A stretch of DNA of 64,000 bases. It comes from Auanema rhodensis (taxonomy: Eukaryota; Nematoda; Chromadorea; Rhabditida; Rhabditidae). The stretch lies in contig OZ059897.1 of NCBI GenBank assembly GCA_964057225.1, forward strand, positions 21,390,001 to 21,454,000, given 5' to 3'. This document shows positions 1-11,966 of the stretch, one piece after another. The notes under the pieces were generated by a model, which made no database searches, had not been told where the DNA came from, and saw only the letters and a program-made list of their open reading frames with translations. Both the position numbers and the translations under genes were made by a program. Numbering within the stretch: the stretch's first letter is position 1; each line of letters opens with the position of its first letter.

Positions 1-176
1 GTGCACTTGGTATGTAACTCGCTTCACGTGAAAGATAAAGAGATGCGGTTCTCAAAATTAGATTCCCCATGTCCATATTAGTCTAAAAACAAATTTTTAT
101 TGATATTGGTTCATGGTAACCATGACTTTGAAATTTACGTGAACTTTAATTTATGCCAATTAAATGTACACGTGAT

Positions 177-346
177 GTGCACTTGGTATGTAACTCGCTT
201 CACGAGAAAGATAAAGAGATGCGGTTTTCAAAATTAGATTCCCCATGTCCATATTAGTCTAAAAACAAATTTTTATTGGTTCATGGTAACCAAGACTTTG
301 AAATTTACGTGAACTTTAATTTATGCTAATTAAATGTACACGTGAT
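177..346 (+). repeat. 170-bp monomer with a 6-bp deletion
   Basis: This second monomer lacks six bases in the stretch that normally reads TTATTGATATTGG, leaving TTATTGG. The two flanking TTG copies suggest slippage or annealing between short repeats. It also carries 29A and 123A. It is the largest simple deletion among otherwise full monomers in the window. Confidence 0.9.
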
Positions 347-1600
347 GTGCACTTGGTATGTAACCCGCTTCACGTGAAAGATAAAGAGATGCGGTTTTCA
401 AAATTAGATTCCCCATGTCCATATTAGTCTAAAAACAAATTTTTATTGATATTGGTTCATGGTAACCATGACTTTGAAATTTACGTGAACTTTAATTTAT
501 GCTAATTAAATGTACACGTGATGTGCACTTGGTATGTAACTCGCTTCACGTGAAAGATAAAGAGATGCGGTTTTCAAAATTAGATTCCCCATGTCCATAT
601 TAGTCTAAAAACGAATTTTTATCGATATTGGTTCATGGTAACCATGACTTTGAAATTTACGTGAACTTTAATTTATGCTAATTAAATGTACACGTGATGT
701 GCACTTGGTATGTAACTCGCTTCACGTGAAAGATAAAGAGATTCGGTTTTCAAAATTAGATTCCCCATGTCCATATTAGTCTAAAAACAAATTTTTATCG
801 ATATTGGTTCATGGTAACCATGACTTTGAAATTTACGTGAACTTTAATTTATGCTAATTAAATGTACACGTGATGTGCACTTGGTATGTAACTCGCTTCA
901 CGTGAAAGATAAAGAAATGCGGTTTTCAAAATTAGATTCCCCATGTCCATATTAGTCTAAAAACAAATTTTTATTGATATTGGTGCATGGTAACCAAGAC
1001 TTTGAAATTTACGTGAACTTTAATTTATGCTAATTAAATGTACACGTGATGTGCACTTGGTATGTAACTCGCTTCACGTGAAAGATGAAGAGATGCGGTT
1101 TTCAAAATTAGATTCCCCATGTCCATATTAGTCTAAAAACAAATTCTTATTGATATTGGTTCATGGTAACCATGACTTTGAAATTTACGTGAACTTTAAT
1201 TTATGCTAATTAAATGTACACGTGATGTGCACTTGGTATGTAACTCGCTTCACGTGAAAGATAAAGAGATGCGGTTTTCAAAATTAGATTCCCCATGTCC
1301 ATATTAGTCTAAAAACAAATTTTTATCGATATTGGTTCATGGTAACCATGACTTTGAAATTTACGTGAACTTTAATTTATGCTAATTAGATGTACACGTG
1401 ATGTGCACTCGGTATGTAACTCGCTTCACGTGAAAGATAAAGAGATGCGGTTTTCAAAATTAGATTCCCCATGTCCATATTAGTCTAAAAACAAATTTTT
1501 ATTGATATTGGTTCATGGTAACCATGACTTTGAAATTTACGTGTACTTTAATTTATGCTAATTAAATGTACACGTGATGTGCACTTGGTATGTAACTCGC

Positions 1601-1610
1601 TTCACGTGAA
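1601..1610. other. 10-bp perfect palindrome with CACGTG core (reference copy)
   Basis: TTCACGTGAA at monomer positions 23-32 reads the same on both strands and is present in most monomers. The common marks 24C, 29A and 30A each destroy it, so it is intact in some HOR steps and broken in others. CACGTG is the core of the plant G-box and of the animal and fungal E-box bound by bHLH proteins; any binding here is inference. A second CACGTG lies at monomer positions 169-174, without the flanking symmetry. Confidence 0.85.
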
Positions 1611-1688
1611 AGATAAAGAGATGCGGTTTTCAAAATTAGATTCCCCATGTCCATATTAGTCTAAAAACAAATTTTTATTGATATTGGT

Positions 1689-1703
1689 TCATGGTAACCA
1701 TGA
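1689..1703. other. 15-bp dyad symmetry TCATGGTAACCATGA (reference copy)
   Basis: Monomer positions 111-125 form a dyad of two 7-base arms around a single central base (118). The 111G mark, in roughly a third of monomers, shortens it to 13 bp (112-124); 123A shortens it to 9 bp (114-122). The arms include GGTAACC, present once in nearly every monomer. Short dyads are frequent in centromeric satellites that lack a CENP-B box, and have been proposed to favour non-B DNA. With a 1-base centre, a real hairpin would have to open several inner pairs. Confidence 0.85.
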
Positions 1704-1754
1704 CTTTGAAATTTACGTGAACTTTAATTTATGCTAATTAAATGTACACGTGAT

Positions 1755-2284
1755 GTGCACTTGGTATGTAACTCGCTTCACGTGAAAGATAAAGAGATGC
1801 GGTTTTCAAAATTAGATTCCCCATGTCCATATTAGTCTAAAAACAAAAAATTTTATTGATATTGGTTCATGGTAACCATGACTTTGAAATTTACGTGAAC
1901 TTTAATTTATGCTAATTAAATGTACACGTGATGTGCACTTGGTATGTAACTCGCTTCACGTGAAAGATAAAGAGATGCGGTTTTCAAAATTAGATTCCCC
2001 ATGTCCATATTAGTCTAAAAACAAATTTTTATTGATATTGGTTCATGGTAACCATGACTTTGAAATTTACGTGAACTTTATTTTATGCTAATTAAATGTA
2101 CACGTGATGTGCACTTGGTATGTAACTCGCTTCACGTGAAAGATAAAGAGATGCGGTTTTCAAAATTAGATTCCCCATGTCCATATTAGTCTAAAAACAA
2201 ATTTTTATTGATATTGGTGCATGGTAACCATGACTTTGAAATTTACGTGAACTTTAATTTATGCTAATTAAATGTACACGTGAT
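1755..2284 (+). repeat. Trimer block with a 178-bp monomer, copy 1
   Basis: Three monomers in order: one with a two-base expansion of the A/T tract (six A then four T, in place of AAATTTTT), then [149T], then [111G]. The same three steps with the same expansion recur at 4045-4574. The rare indel shared by both copies shows that they descend from one duplication of about 13 monomers. Confidence 0.88.
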
Positions 2285-4044
2285 GTGCACTTGGTATGTA
2301 ACTCGCTTCACGTAAAAGATGAAGAGATGCGGTTTTCAAAATTAGATTCCTCATGTCCATATTAGTCTAAAAACAAATTTTTATTGATATTGGTGCATGG
2401 TAACCATGACTTTGAAATTTACGTGAACTTTAATTTATGCTAATTAAATGTACACGTGATGTGCACTTGGTATGTAACTCGCTCCACGTGAAAGATAAAG
2501 AGATTCGGTTTTCAAAATTAGATTCCCCATGTCCATATTAGTCTAAAAACAAATTTTTATTGATATTGGTTCATGGTAACCATGACTTTGAAATTTACGT
2601 GAACTTTAATTTATGCTAATTAAATGTACACGTGATGTGCACTTGGTATGTAACTCGCTTCACGTGAAAGATAAAGAGATGCGGTTTTCAAAATTAGATT
2701 CCCCATGTCCATATTAGTCTAAAAACGAATTTTTATCGATATTGGTTCATGGTAACCATGACTTTGAAATTTACGTGAACTTTAATTTATGCTAATTAAA
2801 TGTACACGTGATGTGCACTTGGTATGTAACTCGCTTCACGTGAAAGATAAAGAGATTCGGTTTTCAAAATTAGATTCCCCATGTCCATATTAGTCTAAAA
2901 ACAAATTTTTATCGATATTGGTTCATGGTAACCATGACTTTGAAATTTACGTGAACTTTAATTTATGCTAATTAAATGTACACGTGATGTGCACTTGGTA
3001 TGTAACTCGCTTCACGTGAAAGATAAAGAAATGCGGTTTTCAAAATTAGATTCCCCATGTCCATATTAGTCTAAAAACAAATTTTTATTGATATTGGTGC
3101 ATGGTAACCAAGACTTTGAAATTTACGTGAACTTTAATTTATGCTAATTAAATGTACACGTGATGTGCACTTGGTATGTAACTCGCTTCACGTGAAAGAT
3201 GAAGAGATGCGGTTTTCAAAATTAGATTCCCCATGTCCATATTAGTCTAAAAACAAATTTTTATTGATATTGGTTCATGGTAACCATGAATTTGAAATTT
3301 ACGTGAACTTTAATTTATGCTAATTAAATGTACACGTGATGTGCACTTGGTATGTAACTCGCTTCACGTGAAAGATAAAGAGATGCGGTTTTCAAAATTA
3401 GATTCCCCATGTCCATATTAGTCTAAAAACAAATTTTTATTGATATTGGTTCATGGTAACCATGACTTTGAAATTTACGTGAACTTTATTTTATGCTAAT
3501 TAAATGTACACGTGATGTGCACTTGGTATGTAACTCGCTTCACGTGAAAGATAAAGAGATGCGGTTTTCAAAATTAGATTCCCCATGTCCATATTAGTCT
3601 AAAAACGAATTTTTATCGATATTGGTTCATGGTAACCATGACTTTGAAATTTACGTGAACTTTAATTTATGCTAATTAAATGTACACGTGATGTGCACTT
3701 GGTATGTAACTCGCTTCACGTGAAAGATAAAGAGATTCGGTTTTCAAAATTAGATTCCCCATGTCCATATTAGTCTAAAAACAAATTTTTATTGATATTG
3801 GTGCATGGTAACCATGACTTTGAAATTTACGTGAACTTTAATTTATGCTAATTAAATGTACACGTGATGTGCACTTGGTATGTAACTCGCTTCACGTGAA
3901 AGATAAAGAGATGCGGTTTTCAAAATTAGATTCCCCATGTCCATATTAGTCTAAAAACAAATTTTTATTGATATTGGTTCATGGTAACCATGACTTTGAA
4001 ATTTACGTGAACTTTAATTTATGCTAATTAAATGTACACGTGAT

Positions 4045-4574
4045 GTGCACTTGGTATGTAACTCGCTTCACGTGAAAGATAAAGAGATGCGGTTTTCAAA
4101 ATTAGATTCCCCATGTCCATATTAGTCTAAAAACAAAAAATTTTATTGATATTGGTTCATGGTAACCATGACTTTGAAATTTACGTGAACTTTAATTTAT
4201 GCTAATTAAATGTACACGTGATGTGCACTTGGTATGTAACTCGCTTCACGTGAAAGATAAAGAGATGCGGTTTTCAAAATTAGATTCCCCATGTCCATAT
4301 TAGTCTAAAAACAAATTTTTATTGATATTGGTTCATGGTAACCATGACTTTGAAATTTACGTGAACTTTATTTTATGCTAATTAAATGTACACGTGATGT
4401 GCACTTGGTATGTAACTCGCTTCACGTGAAAGATAAAGAGATGCGGTTTTCAAAATTAGATTCCCCATGTCCATATTAGTCTAAAAACAAATTTTTATTG
4501 ATATTGGTGCATGGTAACCATGACTTTGAAATTTACGTGAACTTTAATTTATGCTAATTAAATGTACACGTGAT
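4045..4574 (+). repeat. Trimer block with a 178-bp monomer, copy 2
   Basis: Copy of 1755-2284, displaced by 2290 bp (13 monomers plus the 2-base expansion). It holds the same expanded A/T tract followed by [149T] and [111G]. The following monomer differs between copies: [30A 37G 67T 111G] after copy 1, [42A plus a C-to-T change at 144] after copy 2. The two contexts have therefore since been rearranged. Confidence 0.88.
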
Positions 4575-4926
4575 GTGCACTTGGTATGTAACTCGCTTCA
4601 CGTGAAAGATAAAGAAATGCGGTTTTCAAAATTAGATTCCCCATGTCCATATTAGTCTAAAAACAAATTTTTATTGATATTGGTTCATGGTAACCATGAC
4701 TTTGAAATTTACGTGAATTTTAATTTATGCTAATTAAATGTACACGTGATGTGCACTTGGTATGTAACTCGCTTCACGTGAAAGATAAAGAGATGCGGTT
4801 TTCAAAATTAGATTCCCCATGTCCATATTAGTCTAAAAACAAATTTTTATTGATATTGGTTCATGGTAACCATGACTTTGAAATTTACGTGAACTTTATT
4901 TTATGCTAATTAAATGTACACGTGAT

Positions 4927-5806
4927 GTGCACTTGGTATGTAACTCGCTTCACGTGAAAGATAAAGAGATGCGGTTTTCAAAATTAGATTCCCCATGTCC
5001 ATATTAGTCTAAAAACAAATTTTTATTGATATTGGTGCATGGTAACCATGACTTTGAAATTTACGTGAACTTTAATTTATGCTAATTAAATGTACACGTG
5101 ATGTGCACTTGGTATGTAACTCGCTTCACGTAAAAGATGAAAAGATGCGGTTTTCAAAATTAGATTCCTCATGTCCATATTAGTCTAAAAACAAATTTTT
5201 ATTGATATTGGTGCATGGTAACCATGACTTTGAAATTTACGTGAACTTTAATTTATGCTAATTAAATGTACACGTGATGTGCACTTGGTATGTAACTCGC
5301 TCCACGTGAAAGATAAAGAGATGCGGTTTTCAAAATTAGATTCCCCATATCCATATTAGTCTAAAAACAAATTTTTATTGATATTGGTGCATGGTAACCA
5401 TGACTTTGAAATTTACGTGAACTTTAATTTATGCTAATTAAATGTACACGTGATGTGCACTTGGTATGTAACTCGCTTCACGTAAAAGATAAAGAGATGC
5501 GGTTTTCAAAATTAGATTCCCCATGTCCATATTAGTCTAAAAACAAATTTTTATTGATATTGGTTCATGGTAACCATGACTTTGAAATTTACGTGAACTT
5601 TAATTTATGCTAATTAAATGTACACGTGATGTGCACTTGGTATGTAACTCGCTTCACGTGAAAGATAAAGAGATGCGGTTTTCAAAATTAGATTCCCCAT
5701 GTCCATATTAGTCTAAAAACAAATTTTTATTGATATTGGTGCATGGTAACCATGACTTTGAAATTTACGTGAACTTTAATTTATGCTAATTAAATGTACA
5801 CGTGAT
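4927..5806 (+). repeat. Five-monomer block, copy 1
   Basis: Order [111G][30A 37G 40A 67T 111G][24C 71A 111G][30A][111G]. The uncommon changes 40A and 71A make the block recognisable. It recurs with the same marks at 6511-7390, nine monomers (1584 bp) downstream. Confidence 0.88.
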
Positions 5807-6510
5807 GTGCACTTGGTATGTAACTCGCTTCACGTAAAAGATAAAGAGATGCGGTTTTCAAAATTAGATTCCCCATGTCCATATTAGTCTAAAAACAAAT
5901 TTTTATTGATATTGGTGCATGGTAACCATGACTTTGAAATTTACGTGAACTTTAATTTATGCTAATTAAATGTACACGTGATGTGCACTTGGTATGTAAC
6001 TCGCTTCACGTGAAAGATAAAGAGATTCGGTTTTCAAAATTAGATTCCCCATGTCCATATTAGTCTAAAAACAAATTTTTATCGATATTGGTTCATGGTA
6101 ACCATGACTTTGAAATTTACGTGAACTTTAATTTATGCTAATTAAATGTACACGTGATGTGCACTTGGTATGTAACTCGCTTCACGTGAAAGATAAAGAA
6201 ATGCGGTTTTCAAAATTAGATTCCCCATGTCCATATTAGTCTAAAAACAAATTTTTATTGATATTGGTGCATGGTAACCAAGACTTTGAAATTTACGTGA
6301 ACTTTAATTTATGCTAATTAAATGTACACGTGATGTGCACTTGGTATGTAACTCGCTTCACGTGAAAAATGAAGAGATGCGGTTTTCAAAATTAGATTCC
6401 CCATGTCCATATTAGTCTAAAAACAAATTCTTATTGATATTGGTTCATGGTAACCATGACTTTGAAATTTACGTGAACTTTATTTTATGCTAATTAAATG
6501 TACACGTGAT

Positions 6511-7390
6511 GTGCACTTGGTATGTAACTCGCTTCACGTGAAAGATAAAGAGATGCGGTTTTCAAAATTAGATTCCCCATGTCCATATTAGTCTAAAAAC
6601 AAATTTTTATTGATATTGGTGCATGGTAACCATGACTTTGAAATTTACGTGAACTTTAATTTATGCTAATTAAATGTACACGTGATGTGCACTTGGTATG
6701 TAACTCGCTTCACGTAAAAGATGAAAAGATGCGGTTTTCAAAATTAGATTCCTCATGTCCATATTAGTCTAAAAACAAATTTTTATTGATATTGGTGCAT
6801 GGTAACCATGACTTTGAAATTTACGTGAACTTTAATTTATGCTAATTAAATGTACACGTGATGTGCACTTGGTATGTAACTCGCTCCACGTGAAAGATAA
6901 AGAGATGCGGTTTTCAAAATTAGATTCCCCATATCCATATTAGTCTAAAAACAAATTTTTATTGATATTGGTGCATGGTAACCATGACTTTGAAATTTAC
7001 GTGAACTTTAATTTATGCTAATTAAATGTACACGTGATGTGCACTTGGTATGTAACTCGCTTCACGTAAAAGATAAAGAGATGCGGTTTTCAAAATTAGA
7101 TTCCCCATGTCCATATTAGTCTAAAAACAAATTTTTATTGATATTGGTTCATGGTAACCATGACTTTGAAATTTACGTGAACTTTAATTTATGCTAATTA
7201 AATGTACACGTGATGTGCACTTGGTATGTAACTCGCTTCACGTGAAAGATAAAGAGATGCGGTTTTCAAAATTAGATTCCCCATGTCCATATTAGTCTAA
7301 AAACAAATTTTTATTGATATTGGTGCATGGTAACCATGACTTTGAAATTTACGTGAACTTTAATTTATGCTAATTAAATGTACACGTGAT
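6511..7390 (+). repeat. Five-monomer block, copy 2
   Basis: Same five steps and marks as 4927-5806, at an offset of exactly 1584 bp. It is followed by [30A 149T] at 7391, whereas copy 1 is followed by [30A 111G] at 5807. Confidence 0.88.
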
Positions 7391-7566
7391 GTGCACTTGG
7401 TATGTAACTCGCTTCACGTAAAAGATAAAGAGATGCGGTTTTCAAAATTAGATTCCCCATGTCCATATTAGTCTAAAAACAAATTTTTATTGATATTGGT
7501 TCATGGTAACCATGACTTTGAAATTTACGTGAACTTTATTTTATGCTAATTAAATGTACACGTGAT

Positions 7567-9678
7567 GTGCACTTGGTATGTAACTCGCTTCACGTGAAAG
7601 ATAAAAAGATGCGGTTTTCAAAATTAGATTCCCCATGTCCATATTAGTCTAAAAACAAATTTTTATTGATATTGGTGCATGGTAACCATGACTTTGAAAT
7701 TTACGTGAACTTTAATTTATGCTAATTAAATGTACACGTGATGTGCACTTGGTATGTAACTCGCTTCACGTAAAAGATGAAGAGATGCGGTTTTCAAAAT
7801 TAGATTCCTCATGTCCATATTAGTCTAAAAACAAATTTTTATTGATATTGGTGCATGGTAACCATGACTTTGAAATTTACGTGAACTTTAATTTATGCTA
7901 ATTAAATGTACACGTGATGTGCACTTGGTATGTAACTCGCTTCACGTGAAAGATCAAGAGATGCGGTTTTCAAAATTAGATTCCCCATGTCCATATTAGT
8001 CTAAAAACAAATTTTTATTGATATTGGTTCATGGTAACCATGACTTTGAAATTTACGTGAACTTTAATTTATGCTAATTAAATGTACACGTGATGTGCAC
8101 TTGGTATGTAACTCGCTTCACGTGAAAGATCAAGAGATGCGGTTTTCAAAATTAGATTCCCCATGTCCATATTAGTCTAAAAACAAATTTTTATTGATAT
8201 TGGTGCATGGTAACCATAACTTTGAAATTTACGTGAACTTTAATTTATGCTAATTAAATGTACACGTGATGTGCACTTGGTATGTAACTCGGTCCACGTG
8301 AAAGATAAAGAGATGCGGTTTTCAAAATTAGATTCCCCATATCCATATTAGTCTAAAAACAAATTTTTATTGATATTGGTGCATGGTAACCATGACTTTG
8401 AAATTTACGTGAACTTTAATTTATGCTAATTAAATGTACACGTGATGTGCACTTGGTATGTAACTCGCTTCACGTAAAAGATAAAGAGATGCGGTTTTCA
8501 AAATTAGATTCCCCATGTCCATATTAGTCTAAAAACAAATTTTTATTGATATTGGTTCATGGTAACCATGACTTTGAAATTTACGTGAACTTTAATTTAT
8601 GCTAATTAAATGTACACGTGATGTGCACTTGGTATGTAACTCGCTTCACGTGAAAGATAAAGAGATGCGGTTTTCAAAATTAGATTCCCCATGTCCATAT
8701 TAGTCTAAAAACAAATTTTTATTGATATTGGTGCATGGTAACCATGACTTTGAAATTTACGTGAGCTTTAATTTATGCTAATTAAATGTACACGTGATGT
8801 GCACTTGGTATGGAACTCGCTTCACGTGAAAGATAAAGAGATGCGGTTTTCAAAATTAGATTCCCCATGTCCATATTAGTCTAAAAACAAATTTTTATTG
8901 ATATTGGTTCATGGTAACCATGACTTTGAAATTTACGTGAACTTTAATTTATGCTAATTAAATGTACACGTGATGTGCACTTGGTATGTAACTCGCTTCA
9001 CGTGAAAGATAAAGAGATTCGGTTTTCAAAATTAGATTCCCCATGTCCATATTAGTCTAAAAACAAATTTTTATTGATATTGGTGCATGGTAACCATGAC
9101 TTTGAAATTTACGTGAACTTTAATTTATGCTAATTAAATGTACACGTGATGTGCACTTGGTATGTAACTCGCTTCACGAGAAAGATAAAGAGATGCGGTT
9201 TTCAAAATTAGATTCCCCATGTCCATATTAGTCTAAAAACAAATTTTTATTGATATTGGTTCATGGTAACCATGACTTTGAAATTTACGTGAACTTTAAT
9301 TTATGCTAATTAAATGTACACGTGATGTGCACTTGGTATGTAACTCGCTTCACGTGAAAGATAAAGAGATGCGGTTTTCAAAATTAGATTCCCCATGTCC
9401 ATATTAGTCTAAAAACAAATTTTTATCGATATTGGTTCATGGTAACCATGACTTTGAAATTTACGTGAACTTTAATTTATGCTAATTAAATGTACATGTG
9501 ATGTGCACTTGGTATGTAACTCGCTTCACGTGAAAGATAAAGAGATGCGGTTTTCAAAATTAGATTCCCCATGTCCATATTAGTCTAAAAACAAATTTTT
9601 ATTGATATTGGTTCATGGTAACCATGACTTTGAAATTTACGTGAACTTTAATTTATGCTAATTAAATGTACACGTGAT
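7567..9678 (+). repeat. Array segment 2: long stretch of the 21-step monomer order (steps i to u)
   Basis: Twelve monomers in order: [111G 40A][30A 37G 67T 111G][37C][37C 111G 124A][22G 24C 71A 111G][30A][111G 143G][15G][45T 111G][29A][101C 171T][plain]. The same succession appears at 34495-36606 and 58183-60470, with single steps missing or added. Here the 160A step that elsewhere follows 171T is absent. The next monomers, 9679-10558, restart with [45T 111G][24C 111G][30A][111G][15G 162T]. Confidence 0.87.
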
Positions 9679-10558
9679 GTGCACTTGGTATGTAACTCGC
9701 TTCACGTGAAAGATAAAGAGATTCGGTTTTCAAAATTAGATTCCCCATGTCCATATTAGTCTAAAAACAAATTTTTATTGATATTGGTGCATGGTAACCA
9801 TGACTTTGAAATTTACGTGAACTTTAATTTATGCTAATTAAATGTACACGTGATGTGCACTTGGTATGTAACTCGCTCCACGTGAAAGATAAAGAGATGC
9901 GGTTTTCAAAATTAGATTCCCCATGTCCATATTAGTCTAAAAACAAATTTTTATTGATATTGGTGCATGGTAACCATGACTTTGAAATTTACGTGAACTT
10001 TAATTTATGCTAATTAAATGTACACGTGATGTGCACTTGGTATGTAACTCGCTTCACGTAAAAGATAAAGAGATGCGGTTTTCAAAATTAGATTCCCCAT
10101 GTCCATATTAGTCTAAAAACAAATTTTTATTGATATTGGTTCATGGTAACCATGACTTTGAAATTTACGTGAACTTTAATTTATGCTAATTAAATGTACA
10201 CGTGATGTGCACTTGGTATGTAACTCGCTTCACGTGAAAGATAAAGAGATGCGGTTTTCAAAATTAGATTCCCCATGTCCATATTAGTCTAAAAACAAAT
10301 TTTTATTGATATTGGTGCATGGTAACCATGACTTTGAAATTTACGTGAACTTTAATTTATGCTAATTAAATGTACACGTGATGTGCACTTGGTATGGAAC
10401 TCGCTTCACGTGAAAGATAAAGAGATGCGGTTTTCAAAATTAGATTCCCCATGTCCATATTAGTCTAAAAACAAATTTTTATTGATATTGGTTCATGGTA
10501 ACCATGACTTTGAAATTTACGTGAACTTTAATTTATGCTAATTTAATGTACACGTGAT

Positions 10559-11966
10559 GTGCACTTGGTATGTAACTCGCTTCACGTGAAAGATAAAGAG
10601 ATTCGGTTTTCCAAATTAGATTCCCCATGTCCATATTAGTCGAAAAACAAATTTTTATTGATATTGGTGCATGGTAACCATGACTTTGAAATTTACGTGA
10701 ACTTTAATTTATGCTAATTAAATGTACACGTGATGTGCACTTGGTATGTAACTCGCTTCACGAGAAAGATAAAGAGATGCGGTTTTCAAAATTAGATTCC
10801 CCATGTCCATATTAGTCTAAAAACAAATTTTTATTGATATTGGATCATGGTAACCATGACTTTGAAATTTACGTGAACTTTAATTTATGCTAATTAAATG
10901 TACACGTGATGTGCACTTGGTATGTAACTCGCTTCACGTAAAAGATAAAGAGATGCGGTTTTCAAAATTAGATTCCCCATGTCCATATTAGTCTAAAAAC
11001 AAATTTTTATTGATATTGGTGCATGGTAACCATGACTTTGAAATTTACGTGAACTTTAATTTATGCTAATTAAAAGTACACGTGATGTGCACTTGGTATG
11101 TAACTCGCTTCACGTGAAAGATCAAGAGATGCGGTTTTCAAAATTAGATTCCCCATGTCCATATTAGTCTAAAAACAAATTTTTATTGATATTGGTGCAT
11201 GGTAACCATGACTTTGAAATTTACGTGAACTTTAATTTATGCTAATTTAATGTACACGTGATGTGCACTTGGTATGTAACTCGCTTCACGTGAAAGATAA
11301 AGAGATTCGGTTTTCCAAATTAGATTCCCCATGTCCATATTAGTCGAAAAACAAATTTTTATTGATATTGGTGCATGGTAACCATGACTTTGAAATTTAC
11401 GTGAACTTTAATTTATGCTAATTAAATGTACACGTGATGTGCACTTGGTATGTAACTCGCTTCACGAGAAAGATAAAGAGATGCGGTTTTCAAAATTAGA
11501 TTCCCCATGTCCATATTAGTCTAAAAACAAATTTTTATTGATATTGGATCATGGTAACCATGACTTTGAAATTTACGTGAACTTTAATTTATGCTAATTA
11601 AATGTACACGTGATGTGCACTTGGTATGTAACTCGCTTCACGTAAAAGATAAAGAGATGCGGTTTTCAAAATTAGATTCCCCATGTCCATATTAGTCTAA
11701 AAACAAATTTTTATTGATATTGGTGCATGGTAACCATGACTTTGAAATTTACGTGAACTTTAATTTATGCTAATTAAAAGTACACGTGATGTGCACTTGG
11801 TATGTAACTCGCTTCACGTGAAAGATCAAGAGATGCGGTTTTCAAAATTAGATTCCCCATGTCCATATTAGTCTAAAAACAAATTTTTATTGATATTGGT
11901 GCATGGTAACCATGACTTTGAAATTTACGTGAACTTTAATTTATGCTAATTAAATGTACACGTGAT
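10559..11966 (+). repeat. Tandem 704-bp (4-monomer) duplication
   Basis: The steps [45T 54C 84G 111G][29A 110A][30A 111G 165A] occur at 10559-11086 and again at 11263-11790. The fourth monomer is [37C 111G 162T] at 11087 and [37C 111G] at 11791. Marks 54C, 84G, 110A and 165A are found nowhere else in the window, so the duplication is local and recent. The monomer at 11087 looks chimeric: its front resembles 11791, and its 162T tail matches the monomer at 10383 that precedes the first unit. That places the exchange inside this monomer. Confidence 0.93.

Larger units (their letters stand above)
1579..1754 (+). repeat. Reference (plain) monomer
   Basis: This copy carries none of the recurrent diagnostic marks and serves as the numbering reference. 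From its start it holds GTGCAC (1-6), a 10-bp palindrome TTCACGTGAA (23-32), a CCCC run (65-68), an A/T-run block (85-100), a 15-bp dyad TCATGGTAACCATGA (111-125), and further ACGTGA copies at 137-142 and 170-175. It has 56 G or C bases of 176 and five CpG dinucleotides (20-21, 27-28, 46-47, 138-139, 171-172). Plain monomers recur throughout the window, for example at 16719, 26575 and 63815, so this is probably close to the ancestral form. Confidence 0.95.
1..7566 (+). repeat. Array segment 1: type II HOR units with 42A, 91G and 149T marks
   Basis: Forty-three monomers. A four-step run [91G 101C][45T 101C][42A 111G 123A][37G] appears at 523-1226 and 2637-3340, and partly at 5983-6510. Between these runs lie 149T monomers, plain monomers and [30A 37G 67T 111G] monomers. 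Marks 91G and 42A are almost confined to this segment; 91G otherwise appears only at 47806-48157. The first monomers carry private changes (51C and 157C in monomer 1; 29A plus a 6-bp deletion in monomer 2; 19C in monomer 3). No non-satellite sequence is present. Confidence 0.85.

Noticed and set aside
1689-1703. Stable hairpin or intrinsic terminator at the 15-bp dyad
   Set aside because: The two arms are separated by one base, so a hairpin would need to open inner pairs, and no T-run follows directly. It is better described as a dyad site.
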